Assembly: GCF_003938655.1 (NCBI RefSeq)
Contig: NZ_RJJT01000034.1
Span: 1 to 55,141, forward strand
Length of the DNA stretch: 55,141 nucleotides
DNA from: Rhizobium pisi
Lineage (GTDB): Bacteria > Pseudomonadota > Alphaproteobacteria > Rhizobiales > Rhizobiaceae
Direction of reading: 5' to 3'
Part shown: piece by piece, positions 24,446 through 33,631 of the stretch
Layout: every line of letters begins with the position of its first letter
How positions within the stretch are numbered: the first letter of the stretch is position 1
Notes under the pieces: generated by a model
Databases searched by the model: none
Told to the model about the DNA's origin: nothing
The model's input: only the letters and a program-made list of their open reading frames with translations
Position numbers and translations under genes: made by a program

Positions 24446-25663
24446 ATGGACTCGCTGATTACGGCCGCAGCACGCGCACTGGCATCGGGCGATGCGCTGG
24501 GTGCCTTGAAACGGGTGGCGTTGCGTGACGACGCGCCGGCCTTAGCGCTGCGCGGCATCGCCATGGCGCAGCTCGGCGATCTCGTCCGCGCCAAGGCGCT
24601 GCTGAAAAGTGCCGCGCGCGCCTTCGGGCCGCGGGAGGCGGTGGCGCGTGCTCGCTGCGTCGTCGCCGAGGCCGAGATCGCGCTCGTTTCGCGCGATCTC
24701 ACCTGGCCGCCGAAGGCGCTGGATGCGGCAGCCAAGGTTCTGGAGGCGCATGGCGACCGGGTCAATGCCGCCCATGCCGGCAATATCGCCATTCGCCGGC
24801 TGGTGCTGATCGGAAGGCTTGATGAAGCCGAGCGGGCGCTTGGCCGTCTCGACCCGACGCCGCTGCCGCCGCCTTTGCGGGCCGCCCATGAGCTTGTCGC
24901 CGCCGGCATCGCTGTTCGCCGCCTGCGGACGGAGGCGGCGCGGGCCGCACTCGACCGGGCGGGGTTTGCGGCGCGCCAGGCCGGTATGCCCGTGCTGACG
25001 GCGGAGGTCGAAACCGCCGCCCGCGTGCTCGACCTCCCGGCGGCGCGGCTGGTTTCGCGCGGGGACGAGCGCCCGTTGCGGCTTGCCGAGGTGGAGGCGC
25101 TGTTTTCCAGCACGCTCGTCGTCGATGCCTGCCGCCATGTGGTGCGCGCGGACGGTGCGGTCGTGCCGCTTGCGAGCCGGCCGGTGCTTTTTGCGCTCGC
25201 CCGCGCGCTTGCCGAAGCCTGGCCGGGGGATGTGGCGCGGGGGGTGCTGATTGCCCGCGCCTTTCGCGGCAAACACGCCGACGAATCGCATCGCGCCCGG
25301 CTGCGGGTCGAGATCGGCCGGCTGCGGGCGGAGCTTGCCGGGCTGGCCGAGGTCTTGGCGACGAAGCGCGGCTTTGCGCTTTTGCCGCGCGGCTCGGGCG
25401 AGATCGCGGTGCTCGCGCCGCTCGTCGAAGGGCCGCATGCGGCGGTGCTTGCCTTTCTGGCCGATGGCGAGGCGTGGTCGAGTTCGGCGCTGTCGATCGC
25501 GCTTGGCGCCAGCCCCCGCACCGTGCAGCGTGCGCTGGAATCGCTCGCCGGCGAGGACAAGGTGCAGGCGATCGGGCGCGGGCGGGCGCGGCGCTGGATG
25601 AGCCCGCCGCTCTCCGGTTTCCCGACGATCTTGTTACTCCCCGGACCGCTGCCGAGCGACTAG
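24446..25663 (+). CDS. Helical-repeat (TPR-like) protein with C-terminal winged helix, putative regulator
   Basis: 405 residues. Residues about 5-190 are Ala/Leu-rich paired helices of TPR type (AAARALASGDALGALKRVAL, GIAMAQLGDLVRAKALLKSA, IRRLVLIGRLDEAERALGRL). Residues about 218-310 include a winged-helix-like region (VVPLASRPVLFALARALAEA, RGKHADESHRARLRVEIGRL). Residues about 345-390 are a second helix-turn-helix (LSIALGASPRTVQRALESLA and the basic GRGRARRWM). This layout is seen in rhizobial one-component regulators. It is divergent from DUF899 and followed by the beta-propeller gene, so it may control both. The ligand is unknown. Confidence 0.75.
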   Translation: MDSLITAAARALASGDALGALKRVALRDDAPALALRGIAMAQLGDLVRAKALLKSAARAFGPREAVARARCVVAEAEIALVSRDLTWPPKALDAAAKVLEAHGDRVNAAHAGNIAIRRLVLIGRLDEAERALGRLDPTPLPPPLRAAHELVAAGIAVRRLRTEAARAALDRAGFAARQAGMPVLTAEVETAARVLDLPAARLVSRGDERPLRLAEVEALFSSTLVVDACRHVVRADGAVVPLASRPVLFALARALAEAWPGDVARGVLIARAFRGKHADESHRARLRVEIGRLRAELAGLAEVLATKRGFALLPRGSGEIAVLAPLVEGPHAAVLAFLADGEAWSSSALSIALGASPRTVQRALESLAGEDKVQAIGRGRARRWMSPPLSGFPTILLLPGPLPSD

Positions 25664-25690
25664 TATGAGACAACCCATAAGGAGCAAGAA

Positions 25691-26320
25691 ATGAAGAAAT
25701 CGGCTGCGACGATCCTGCGTGAATATGGACCCTTTCCGGAGGCCGACCGCGTCAACGGCGTCACTTTCGACGGCCGGCACGTCTGGTTCGCCTCTGGCGA
25801 CAGGCTGAACGCGCTCGATCCCGACAGCGGCGAGGTGGTGCGCTTCATCGAGGTCGCCTCCCATGCCGGCACGGCCTTCGATGGCGAATTCCTCTATCAG
25901 ATCGCCGAGGCCGTCATTCACAAGGTCGACCCCAAGACCGGCCGGATCCTGACCACCATTCCGGCCCCCGGCAATGGCGGCGATTCCGGGCTCGCCTGGG
26001 CCGAGGGCACGCTCTGGGTCGGCCAGCATCGCGGCCGCAAGATCCATCAGATCGATCCCGAGACCGGCAAGATCCTGCGCACCATCGAATCCAACCGCGT
26101 CGTCACAGGCGTCACCTGGGTCGACGGCCAGCTCTGGCACGGCACCTGGGAAGGCGACGAAAGCGACGTCCGGCGCGTCGACCCAGAGACGGGCGAAGTG
26201 CTGGAGCGGCTCGACATGCCCGAAGGCTTCGGCGTTTCCGGCCTCGAATCCGACGGTGCCGACCGCTTCTTCTGCGGCGGGGGCGGCAGCGGCAAGATCC
26301 GCGCCGTGCGCCGGCCGTGA
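25691..26320 (+). CDS. Beta-propeller protein (Vgb/glutamine-cyclotransferase-like)
   Basis: 209 residues made of repeated blades of about 40-45 residues, each with a pattern like GVTFDGRHVWFASGDRLNAL-DPDSGEVV, GLAWAEGTLWVGQHRGRKIH-QIDPETGKIL and GVTWVDGQLWHGTWEGDESD. There is no signal peptide. Similar proteins include streptogramin-lyase-like Vgb and glutaminyl-cyclase-like propellers; catalytic residues are not clear, so no reaction is assigned. It has an AAGGAG ribosome site. It lies 27 bases after the regulator gene on the same strand. Confidence 0.8.
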   Translation: MKKSAATILREYGPFPEADRVNGVTFDGRHVWFASGDRLNALDPDSGEVVRFIEVASHAGTAFDGEFLYQIAEAVIHKVDPKTGRILTTIPAPGNGGDSGLAWAEGTLWVGQHRGRKIHQIDPETGKILRTIESNRVVTGVTWVDGQLWHGTWEGDESDVRRVDPETGEVLERLDMPEGFGVSGLESDGADRFFCGGGGSGKIRAVRRP

Positions 26321-26360
26321 GTGCGGGTGAACCTTGCATCCGCTATTTTGGATGGCGGGT

Positions 26361-26536
26361 GCCGTGCAGCCCCTCATCCGACCCTTCGGGCCACCTTCTC
26401 CCCGAGGGGAGAAGGGAATGACGCGCCGTCGCGCATATTTTCAACGGCAGCGATAGAGTAAGACGAGGCGCTGCGACAAAATCCCTTCTCCCCTCGGGGA
26501 GAAGGTGGCGGCAGCCGGATGAGGGGGCTGCACGGC
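26361..26536. repeat. RIME-like palindromic mosaic element, copy 1
   Basis: Begins GCCGTGCAGCCCCTCATCCG and ends with the reverse complement GGATGAGGGGGCTGCACGGC. Inside are two stems, CTTCTCCCCGAGGGGAGAAG and its mirror near 26487-26510. The centre holds an unpaired segment. Copies 2-4 are at 29730, 43294 and 44391. No protein is encoded. Confidence 0.85.
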
Positions 26537-26661
26537 AGGCATCCAAACAGCGCTTGCGCAGCCGCTCTCTGCCAGTGAACGATTGATTTCATCATTTGGC
26601 GATCTAGTTTCGCGGCAGTGTCGAGGCTTCGCGCCAGCGGGGGGCTGGACGCAGAGTTGAC

Positions 26662-27594
26662 GTGACCGGGGGGAAGAGTTTGAAACATCTGCGCACGACG
26701 CTCGGGCCCAAGCGCAAATCCGAACTTGGGATGATCCTGCCGCACGAGCACGTCTTCGTCGATCTCAGAACGCCCGACCAGCCCGGCTATGCCGAAGCCG
26801 AGATCGAAGACGTCGTTCGACTGATGGCGCCCGAAATCGAGCGGATCAAGAGGCTCGGGGTGACGGCGCTGGTGGAATGCTCGACGGGCGGCGTCGGACG
26901 TCGTGCGGATATCGATCTTGCCGTGTCGCTTGCGACGGATTTTCCGATCGTCGTTCCCACCGGCAACTACCGTGAACCCTGGATTCCGGAATGGGTCCGC
27001 CATGCTTCCGAGCAGGAGATGGAGGCGTGGATGCTGCGCGAGCTGACGGTGCAGATCGGCGAGACCGGGTTCCAGGCAGGTTGGATCAAGCTCAGCGCCG
27101 GCGATGACGGCATGACGGCGCTCGAAACGAAAATCCTGCGGGCAGCCGCGCGCGCCGCAGCACAGACTGACGCCGTCATAGGCAGTCATACGATCCGGGG
27201 ACGGGTTGTCATGGATCAGCTCGATATCATCGAGGCGGAAGGTTATCGGGCCGACAGGTTCATCTCGATCCACACGCAGGAAGAAAAGGACTTCGCCTAT
27301 AATGTCGCCGTTGCCGAGCGAGGCGCCTGGATCGAATATGACCATGTCGGCCGGGCGGGAGATGACGAGGTGGCGGAGCTGGTGATCAAGGCGCTGGAGG
27401 TGGGCTGCGGCGACCGCCTGTTGCTCAGCCATGACCGGGGCTGGTTCGATCCGGCGCTGCCGATGGGCGGGACGCCCAAGCCGTACACCCATCTCTCCAC
27501 GGTCCTGCTGCCCGAGCTGAAACGGCGGGGTGTGGACGACGCAACCCTGATAGGCCTGACCCATGACAACCCGTTCGAGGCTTTCGCCCGATAA
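26662..27594 (+). CDS. Phosphotriesterase-family metallohydrolase
   Basis: 310 residues, TIM barrel of the amidohydrolase superfamily. The full binuclear-metal set is visible: H28 and H30 (ILPHEHVF), the bridging lysine K143 (WIKLS), H176 (GSHT), H204 (SIHTQE) and D258 (LLSHDRGW). Related enzymes act as lactonases, phosphotriesterases or sugar-phosphate hydrolases; the true substrate is unknown. The start could be GTG 26662 (GGGG near) or TTG 26680. No operon partner is evident on the same strand. Confidence 0.88.
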   Translation: MTGGKSLKHLRTTLGPKRKSELGMILPHEHVFVDLRTPDQPGYAEAEIEDVVRLMAPEIERIKRLGVTALVECSTGGVGRRADIDLAVSLATDFPIVVPTGNYREPWIPEWVRHASEQEMEAWMLRELTVQIGETGFQAGWIKLSAGDDGMTALETKILRAAARAAAQTDAVIGSHTIRGRVVMDQLDIIEAEGYRADRFISIHTQEEKDFAYNVAVAERGAWIEYDHVGRAGDDEVAELVIKALEVGCGDRLLLSHDRGWFDPALPMGGTPKPYTHLSTVLLPELKRRGVDDATLIGLTHDNPFEAFAR

Positions 27595-27790
27595 GGGGAG
27601 TGGCAGCACGGCTAAATCCGCGCCTGTGCTGAAGCAATTCTTGAACGTACAGGCGAATTTACTCCGTGCGCCGGCGGTGAGCCTCGTCCTGAGGGCGAGG
27701 GACGAGACGTGGGTAACCGGTGTCCGTCACCACGTTGTCCGTGCCGTCCTAAAGGCTCCTGTTGATCTGAGCCGGACGAATGACAGCGGT

Positions 27791-28699
27791 TTACCTCATC
27801 GTGGCCTCGCTGCGGCAGACATCGATGAATGCACGCAGCGGCGTGGATGTGAAGCGCCTTGGATAATAGAGGCGTGGCCCCTCCTGCTCAGCCCACCAGT
27901 CGGGCAATACGGGAACCAGGGTCCCGGCACGCAAGTCATCGTCAAGCCAGTTGCGGAACGTGCCGATGATACCCAGCCCGGCACGGGCGTAGCTCAATCC
28001 CGTGTTCAATGCGTTCACGCTCAGAACCAGGCGCGTCAAAGGCTTCACATTTGCCGTTTTGTCTCCGTTTCGCAACGCCCAGGGAAGAAGCGGTCCGCCG
28101 GGCAGCCTGTATCGGATCGCGTCATGGTCCGTCAGTTGGGCTGGATTTTCAGGTTGGCCGTGCTCCTCGATGTAGGACGGTGCCGCTGCAAGCGCCATCT
28201 GCTGGAGACGAGGACCAATCGGAATGGAGATCATGTCTTTCTCGATAGACCCGCCATAGCGGATGCCCGCGTCCCATCCTGCCTCGACGATGTCGACGAG
28301 ACTGTTCTCCACTACGATCTCGACTTCTACTTTCGAATGCCTTTGCTGGAATTCCACGATGAGACGCGGCAGGATATCAGGCATGACCGCACCGGGAACG
28401 TTGAGTTTCAAGCGTCCTTGTGCGACGTCCGCCGAGCGCGTCGTTTCCAGGCAAGCCGCGTCCATTTCGATCATTAAAGGCTGGATGCGGCTTGCCAGTG
28501 CCTGACCTTGTTCCGTGGCCCGGATACTCCGGGTGGTTCGCAGGAGAAGCGGCACACCGAGTTGCTTCTCGATCCGCGAAACCGTCGTGCTTATTTTCGA
28601 AGGCGCGACGCCCAGCCGTTTTGCTGCAGCCCGGAAACCTCCTTCGTTCAGCACAGTCAGAAACACCTGAAGGTCGTTCGGCGACACATTGTTCTTCAT
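27791..28699 (-). CDS. LysR-family transcriptional regulator
   Basis: 302 residues from the ATG at 28699 (MKNNVSPNDLQVFL). An upstream in-frame ATG at 28750 would extend into the promoter and is less likely. The helix-turn-helix is VLNEGGFRAAAKRLGVAPSKISTTVSRIEKQLG. The effector domain starts about 90 (GRLKLNVPGAVMPDILPRLI). It is divergent from the SDR gene with a gap of about 110 bases, the classic LysR-target arrangement, so it probably regulates that gene. Confidence 0.92.
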   Translation of the reverse strand: MKNNVSPNDLQVFLTVLNEGGFRAAAKRLGVAPSKISTTVSRIEKQLGVPLLLRTTRSIRATEQGQALASRIQPLMIEMDAACLETTRSADVAQGRLKLNVPGAVMPDILPRLIVEFQQRHSKVEVEIVVENSLVDIVEAGWDAGIRYGGSIEKDMISIPIGPRLQQMALAAAPSYIEEHGQPENPAQLTDHDAIRYRLPGGPLLPWALRNGDKTANVKPLTRLVLSVNALNTGLSYARAGLGIIGTFRNWLDDDLRAGTLVPVLPDWWAEQEGPRLYYPRRFTSTPLRAFIDVCRSEATMR

Positions 28700-28809
28700 G
28701 GAGAACAGGCTATTCGAGATCTGGCCGATTATCAATGAAATGAACTGCAATTAGGTTGGTTTCCGCAGCCATCGTCCGAACAATGGCATCAAACTGAAGG
28801 AATAGAGCA
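28700..28809. promoter_or_regulatory. Divergent promoter region between LysR and SDR genes
   Basis: 110 bases with an AT-rich centre (about 28728-28752). The SDR ribosome site AAGGAATAG lies at its right end. LysR-type boxes (T-N11-A) are expected here, but I do not claim a specific one. Confidence 0.4.
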
Positions 28810-29670
28810 ATGTTCATCGTCACGGGTGCCTCCGGCAAACTCGGCCGCAAGGTCGTGGAAAACTTGCTGCTTCATGTGCCTGCCGACGAGATCGGCGTCA
28901 GCGTGCGTGATCCGAAAAAAGTTTCGGATATCTGGGCAAGCGGAGTTCGCGTGCGCCAAGGGGATTTCAGCGACGCCGCCAGTCTGCGCCACGCCTGGGC
29001 CGGTGCCAGGCGTCTTCTCCTGATCTCATCCAACGCCGCTGCAACAGGTGGCGACCCATTGGAACAGCATGCTATCGCCATAGGTATCGCGCGCGAAATT
29101 GGCGTGGAGCGCATTTTCTACACAAGTCAGGTGTCAAGCTCCGCTACTTCTCATTTCCCGCCTGGCCGAGATCATGCCGCCACGGAGACGATGCTGGCGG
29201 AGTCGGGAATTGCCTGGACGGCCATGCGTCATGGTTTCTATGCGGCAAGTGCGCTGATGATGAACAAACGCGGTTTCGACGCGGGCAAGCTGGAAGGTCC
29301 TGAAGACGGCAAGGATGCATGGGCGACGCATGACGACCTCGCGGCCGCCGATGCTGCCCTGCTCGCCGGGAACGAGGTGATCGACGGCCCCACCGCGCCG
29401 CTGACGGGCAGCGAGGCGCTTGATCTTGCCGATATCGCAGAACTCGCAGGCAGATTGCTGGGCAAGCCGATCGCACGGACAGTTGTGAGCGAGGAGAGCG
29501 TGGAAGCGACAGCGCGCAACGCAGGCATGCCGGCTGGCTCCATTGCCGTCATGCTGGGATATTACCGCGCAGCTCGTGCGGGGGAATTTAGCGCCGTTGA
29601 CCCGACGCTGGCGAGGATGCTCGGACGTGCGCCCGAGACCATGAGCGCGTTCCTGAAGGCCAATTACTAG
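28810..29670 (+). CDS. NmrA/QOR2-like atypical SDR, NAD(P)-binding
   Basis: 286 residues with the Rossmann dinucleotide motif GASGKLG at residues 6-12, then LLISSN after strand 4 and FYTSQVSSSATSHFPPGRDHAATETMLAESG. This is the NmrA/QorB-like subgroup of atypical short-chain dehydrogenases. The active-site Tyr-Lys pair of classic SDRs is not obvious. Members sense NADPH or reduce quinones. It is divergent from a LysR gene that likely controls it. Confidence 0.88.
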   Translation: MFIVTGASGKLGRKVVENLLLHVPADEIGVSVRDPKKVSDIWASGVRVRQGDFSDAASLRHAWAGARRLLLISSNAAATGGDPLEQHAIAIGIAREIGVERIFYTSQVSSSATSHFPPGRDHAATETMLAESGIAWTAMRHGFYAASALMMNKRGFDAGKLEGPEDGKDAWATHDDLAAADAALLAGNEVIDGPTAPLTGSEALDLADIAELAGRLLGKPIARTVVSEESVEATARNAGMPAGSIAVMLGYYRAARAGEFSAVDPTLARMLGRAPETMSAFLKANY

Positions 29671-29729
29671 TGCCGTTTTCTTTGCACAATCGGTCGTTTT
29701 GATGGGTGGGGTGATGAAGAGAGGGGTGT

Positions 29730-29898
29730 GCCGTGCGGCCCCCTCATCCGACCCTTCGGGCCACCTTCTCCCCGAGGGGAGAAGAGGGAGCAAGGCGCGG
29801 AGCTTCGTTCTTAAGAACGGCCTTTGTGGAGGCGAGACATTTCGGCATCTCCCTTCTCCCCTCGGGGAGAAGGTGGCGGCAGCCTGATGAGGGGGCCA
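29730..29898. repeat. RIME-like palindromic mosaic element, copy 2
   Basis: Outer arms GGCCCCCTCATCCG and the mirror near 29885 match the other copies, and the inner TTCTCCCC/GGGGAGAA stems are conserved. The central segment differs from copies 1, 3 and 4, which fits a mosaic build. It ends a few bases from the stop of the MocR gene and may terminate it. Confidence 0.85.
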
Positions 29899-29904
29899 GG
29901 CCCT

Positions 29905-31317
29905 CTACCTCGCCAACACATCCCCCAACACCTCGAACACCCTGGGATCCAGCGTCTGCGACACGTTGAACCGCATGAAGTTCGTCGCCGACTGTGAGAG
30001 GCTGAAGGCGTTTCCCGGGGCAAGCACGATCCGCTTTTTGAGGGCTGCCCGTGCCACGTCAGCGGCATCGATGCCGTCGGGCAGGCGGCACCAGAGGAAC
30101 ATTCCCGCCTGGGGCTCCAGCCACGGGGTGATGCCCAAGCCCTTCAGTCTCGCTGCGACCTCCCCCATCGTCCGGGCCAGCCGGTGTCTCAGCGTCTCCA
30201 TATGCTTGCGGTAGCCGCCGTCGCTCAAGGCGCTCAGCACCAGCTCGGCCGTCATCCGACCGCCGCCGAAGGAGGTGGCGATCTTGAGGTCGGTGAGGCC
30301 GTCGATCCATTCGGGTTTGGCGGCGACGAAGCCGCAGCGGGCGGAGGCCGAGAGCGTCTTGGAGAAGCTGCCGATATGGATGACGCGCTCGAGCCCGTCG
30401 AAGGCGGCAAGGCGCGGGGCCGGCGTATATTCGAAATCGGCGAAGATATCGTCCTCGACGATGGTGAGATCGAACTGGTCGGCGAGTTTGAGGACCCGGT
30501 GGGCCGTGACCGGGGAAAGCGTTGCGCCTGTGGGATTGTGGATGGCTGAGTTGGTGATGTAGAGCCGCGGCCGATGTTCGCTGACGACGTGGGCGAAAAG
30601 CTCGAGATCGGGGCCTGACGGCGTGTAGGGCACGCCGACGATCTTTGCCCGGTGGGCGCGCAGCAGCGCATGGAAATTGAAGTAGCAGGGGTCGTCGACC
30701 AGCACGGTGTCGCCGGGTTCGAGCAGGAAGCGGCAGATGAGGTCGATCGCCTGCGTGCCGGAATCGGCCAGCATGATCTGATCCGGCGAGGCTTCGATGC
30801 CGCGCTCGCCCATGCGGCGGGAAATCAGTTGGCGCAGCGGCGGCAGGCCGAGCGGCGGGCTGTAATCGGCAAGGGCAGCCCCCTCTGCGCGGGCAAGCGT
30901 TCTGAGCGCCCGGCGCATGCTATCGCCCGGCAGCCAGGAGGGCGGCAGCCAGCCGCAGCCGGGCTTGAGATCGGTTTCATCCGCCTCCAGCGATTGCCGG
31001 GAGATCCAGAAGGGGTCGACCGCCCGGTCGAGCTTCGGCCCGGCCTCGGCCAGCGCGAAGGGCGCCGCCTGGTTGGCGACATAGAAGCCGGAACCCGGCC
31101 TCGAAAGGATCGCGCCCTCGGCGACCAGGCGCTCATAGGCGTCGACGACGGTCGAGGTCGACAGCTTCATGCTTGCCGCCAGGCCCCGCACGGAGGGCAG
31201 CCTTGCCCCCGGCGTCAGGCTGCGCCCGGCGATGCGCTGGCGGATCGTCGCCATTACAGTCTCGACGCGGGTGCGCCCAGCCATCTCTTCGTTCATCTGT
31301 ACTGCTTCCAGAGCCAT
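29905..31317 (-). CDS. MocR-type regulator: GntR winged helix fused to aminotransferase fold
   Basis: 470 residues. Residues about 18-82 form a GntR DNA-binding domain (VMATIRQRIAGRSLTPGARL, then STSTVVDAYERLVAEGAI). Residues about 110-465 are a fold-type-I aminotransferase with NPTG at 261-264, EDDIFADFEY and the PLP lysine K320 in GSFSKTLSA. Such proteins sense PLP or amino-compounds and control an adjacent gene. It is divergent from the EamA exporter, its likely target. ATG 31317 is used; an ATG at 31296 is possible. Confidence 0.92.
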   Translation of the reverse strand: MALEAVQMNEEMAGRTRVETVMATIRQRIAGRSLTPGARLPSVRGLAASMKLSTSTVVDAYERLVAEGAILSRPGSGFYVANQAAPFALAEAGPKLDRAVDPFWISRQSLEADETDLKPGCGWLPPSWLPGDSMRRALRTLARAEGAALADYSPPLGLPPLRQLISRRMGERGIEASPDQIMLADSGTQAIDLICRFLLEPGDTVLVDDPCYFNFHALLRAHRAKIVGVPYTPSGPDLELFAHVVSEHRPRLYITNSAIHNPTGATLSPVTAHRVLKLADQFDLTIVEDDIFADFEYTPAPRLAAFDGLERVIHIGSFSKTLSASARCGFVAAKPEWIDGLTDLKIATSFGGGRMTAELVLSALSDGGYRKHMETLRHRLARTMGEVAARLKGLGITPWLEPQAGMFLWCRLPDGIDAADVARAALKKRIVLAPGNAFSLSQSATNFMRFNVSQTLDPRVFEVLGDVLAR

Positions 31318-31506
31318 AACAGTTTTGCCAAACCGTATCAGACCGTCACTGTCATGACCATCCGTGCCGGCGGATAAGGATTGTCGCGCGTTGCTGTGAA
31401 ACCGATTCAGGTAACGCGCCTTAGATCATTGTTTTCGCGCATGTTCGTTCTCGCAAGGATCGCCGCGCGGTTTTGGACGGCATGCCTTTGGAAGGGCGTG
31501 CCGCGC

Positions 31507-32382
31507 ATGGAGCGCAAGATGGAACGCATGACGGCAGGATGGGTCAACGGTTTGATCGGAGTGGTGATCTTCAGCGGCTCGCTGCCGGCGACGCGGGTGG
31601 CGGTGGCGCAGTTCGATCCCGTTTTCCTGACGGTCGCGCGCGCTGCGATCGCGGGGCTGCTGGCGCTCTGCCTGCTGATCGTCTTCCGGCAGAAGCGGCC
31701 GGCGGGGCGCGAGATCCTCTCCCTTGCCCTCGTCGCGCTCGGCGTCGTGGTCGGCTTTCCCTTGCTCACGGCGCTGGCGCTGCAGCATGTCACATCAGCC
31801 CATTCGATCGTCTTCATCGGCCTCCTGCCGCTTGCGACGGCGACCTTCGGGGTGATCCGCGGCGGCGAACGGCCGAAGCCGGCCTTCTGGATTTTCTCCA
31901 TTCTCGGCAGCACGATCGTGGCGGGTTTTGCCGTGGCGCAAGGGCTGAGGGCCTCGCCGGCCGGCGATCTCCTGATGCTGGCGGCCGTCCTCGTCTGTGG
32001 CCTCGGTTATGCCGAAGGCGGCAAGCTGTCGCGCACGCTCGGCGGCTGGCAGGTGATTTCCTGGGCGCTGGTGCTGTCGCTGCCGGTGATGATCGCGGTC
32101 GCATTCCTCTACCGGCCGGCGAGTTTCGCCGGGATCGAGACGCCGGCGCTCGTCGGCCTTGGCTACGTCTCGCTGTTCTCCATGCTGATCGGCTTCATCT
32201 TCTGGTATCGCGGCCTCTCGCAAGGCGGCATCGCCGCCGTCGGCCAGCTGCAGCTGCTCCAGCCCTTCTTCGGCCTGGCGGTGGCCGCCACCCTTCTGCA
32301 CGAGCCGGTGACGTGGGCGATGCTCGGCGTGACGGTCGCCGTCATCTTCTGCGTGATGGGCGCGCGAAGGTTTGCGCGTTAG
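31507..32382 (+). CDS. EamA/DMT-family exporter
   Basis: 291 residues with ten hydrophobic helices in two repeated halves, each an EamA domain (GLIGVVIFSGSLPATRVAVA in the first, LGYVSLFSMLIGFIFWYRGL in the second). Members export amino acids, their analogues or metabolites. ATG 31507 is chosen because 42 extra upstream residues are basic and not conserved-looking; ATG 31528 is also possible. The divergent MocR regulator suggests control by a PLP-linked metabolite. Confidence 0.85.
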   Translation: MERKMERMTAGWVNGLIGVVIFSGSLPATRVAVAQFDPVFLTVARAAIAGLLALCLLIVFRQKRPAGREILSLALVALGVVVGFPLLTALALQHVTSAHSIVFIGLLPLATATFGVIRGGERPKPAFWIFSILGSTIVAGFAVAQGLRASPAGDLLMLAAVLVCGLGYAEGGKLSRTLGGWQVISWALVLSLPVMIAVAFLYRPASFAGIETPALVGLGYVSLFSMLIGFIFWYRGLSQGGIAAVGQLQLLQPFFGLAVAATLLHEPVTWAMLGVTVAVIFCVMGARRFAR

Positions 32383-32554
32383 TCGCTGAGCTCCGGTCGC
32401 CGGTCACAAAGCTGCCGCTCAATCGTCAGCAAATAACCCCGTTATCGCCGCATCGAGCCCATTTCAGGCTTCATCGTCGCGACCTCGCCAGCCTGTGAGA
32501 GGCTGAGCGATCGACCGAGGCGGTGTTGCCGCCGTTCAAATCACCGGAAAAGGA

Positions 32555-33004
32555 ATGAAAATGATCACTCGTTATACATCCCTCGCAACGATGACCGCCG
32601 CGGTGTTCAGCCTTCTTGCATTCAGCCCGGCATCGGCCGTTGAAATGGCGCAGGCGCAGCAGCCCGCCCAAGGCCAGGCGCCGGTGCAGGGACAGGCGGG
32701 CAGCAACGGGGCGGCCGCGCCCGTCAGCGATCAGAAACTCGAGGCCTTTGCCGTTGCCTATCTGCAGGTCGACAAGGTCAGGCAGGAATATTCCGCCAAG
32801 ATCGACGCGACGAAGGATGAGGCTGCCAAGCAAAAGCTGCAGGATGAGGCCAAGAAGCAGATGGTCGACACCGTCCAGGCCTCTCACGACATCTCCGTCG
32901 AGGAATATTCGTCGATCCTGACGGCAGCGCAGAGCGACCCGGCTCTCGCCAAAAAGGTCCTGGAAAAGATCGGCACCCCGCCGCCGGCGCAGCCGCAGAA
33001 GTAA
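32555..33004 (+). CDS. DUF4168 family exported protein
   Basis: 149 residues with a signal peptide (MKMITRYTSLATMTAAVFSL and cleavage near SPASA). A Gln/Ala/Pro/Gly-rich linker follows (QAQQPAQGQAPVQGQAG). The DUF4168 helical domain occupies about 60-140, with LEAFAVAYLQVDKVRQEYSA and VEEYSSILTAAQSDPALAKK. It is a periplasmic protein of unknown function found widely in Alphaproteobacteria. It has an AAAAGGA ribosome site and a terminator after it, so it is monocistronic. Confidence 0.88.
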   Translation: MKMITRYTSLATMTAAVFSLLAFSPASAVEMAQAQQPAQGQAPVQGQAGSNGAAAPVSDQKLEAFAVAYLQVDKVRQEYSAKIDATKDEAAKQKLQDEAKKQMVDTVQASHDISVEEYSSILTAAQSDPALAKKVLEKIGTPPPAQPQK

Positions 33005-33040
33005 GGCGTTACGTTCGACGCCCCGATGTTCGCGAGGGAG

Positions 33041-33072
33041 GCAGCGCCTGCCGTTTGGCCGGGCGCTGCTTT
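33041..33072 (+). terminator. Terminator of the DUF4168 gene
   Basis: GCAGCGCC pairs with GGCGCTGC around a 13-base loop and is followed by TTTCC. It lies 37 bases after the stop codon. Confidence 0.6.
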
Positions 33073-33221
33073 CCACTTCAGAACGTCGGCTCCGTTGCCA
33101 GTCGTGGGAGCCCGCCGTCATCCGGTGATGCGGAAATTCACTGGTATCGTCCGGCCGGCAATCCAGACTTGAAGAACCTCACAGTGGTCGGACATCACGA
33201 CCTCCCATCCGGTGCGAAAGG

Positions 33222-33563
33222 CTACTCCTTGGCGTGCGTTCCATCGAATCCATAGGCTCTTTGAACGAGCGCCACCCGGATTTCGTAACGCGAGTACCAA
33301 TCCGCGCGGCCCCGGCGTTGCGCTTCGACGTGATCGACGACGGCTTTCCAGGCCCGGATACTCTCCTCGTCCTGCCAATAGGAGTTGATGATGCCGAAAC
33401 CATCCGGCCGGCGAGCGCTTTCGAAACCGAGAAAGCCGGGCTGCTGTTTCGCCAGGTCCACCATGACGGCGCCGATTTCACCATAGCCGTCTTCGACCTC
33501 CGTTCGTTGCGAGGAGAAGCAGACCACATAATAAGGCGGCGCAGGCAAGGTAGCGATAGACAT
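33222..33563 (-). CDS. Antibiotic-biosynthesis-monooxygenase (ABM) fold protein
   Basis: 113 residues with the ferredoxin-like ABM layout: YYVVCFSSQRTEV, YGEIGAVMVDLAKQQPGFLGFESA, GIINSYWQDEESIRAWKAVVDHVEAQ and WYSRYEIRVALVQRAYGF. Such small dimers act as cofactor-free oxygenases, haem-degrading enzymes or have no known function; no catalytic set is clear here. It reads with the VOC gene upstream across 68 bases and may be in its operon. Confidence 0.85.
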   Translation of the reverse strand: MSIATLPAPPYYVVCFSSQRTEVEDGYGEIGAVMVDLAKQQPGFLGFESARRPDGFGIINSYWQDEESIRAWKAVVDHVEAQRRGRADWYSRYEIRVALVQRAYGFDGTHAKE

Positions 33564-33631
33564 GACAACCTCTCATCACTGTGGGATTGGTCCAGGCTCG
33601 CGTATTTGCGAAAGGCGCGGCGGTTTCCGTG

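Noticed and set aside
24330..25560. Extension of the DUF899 frame beyond its ATG
   Set aside because: It is Ser/Arg/Ala-rich and runs antisense to the regulator gene; the family start is at 24330.
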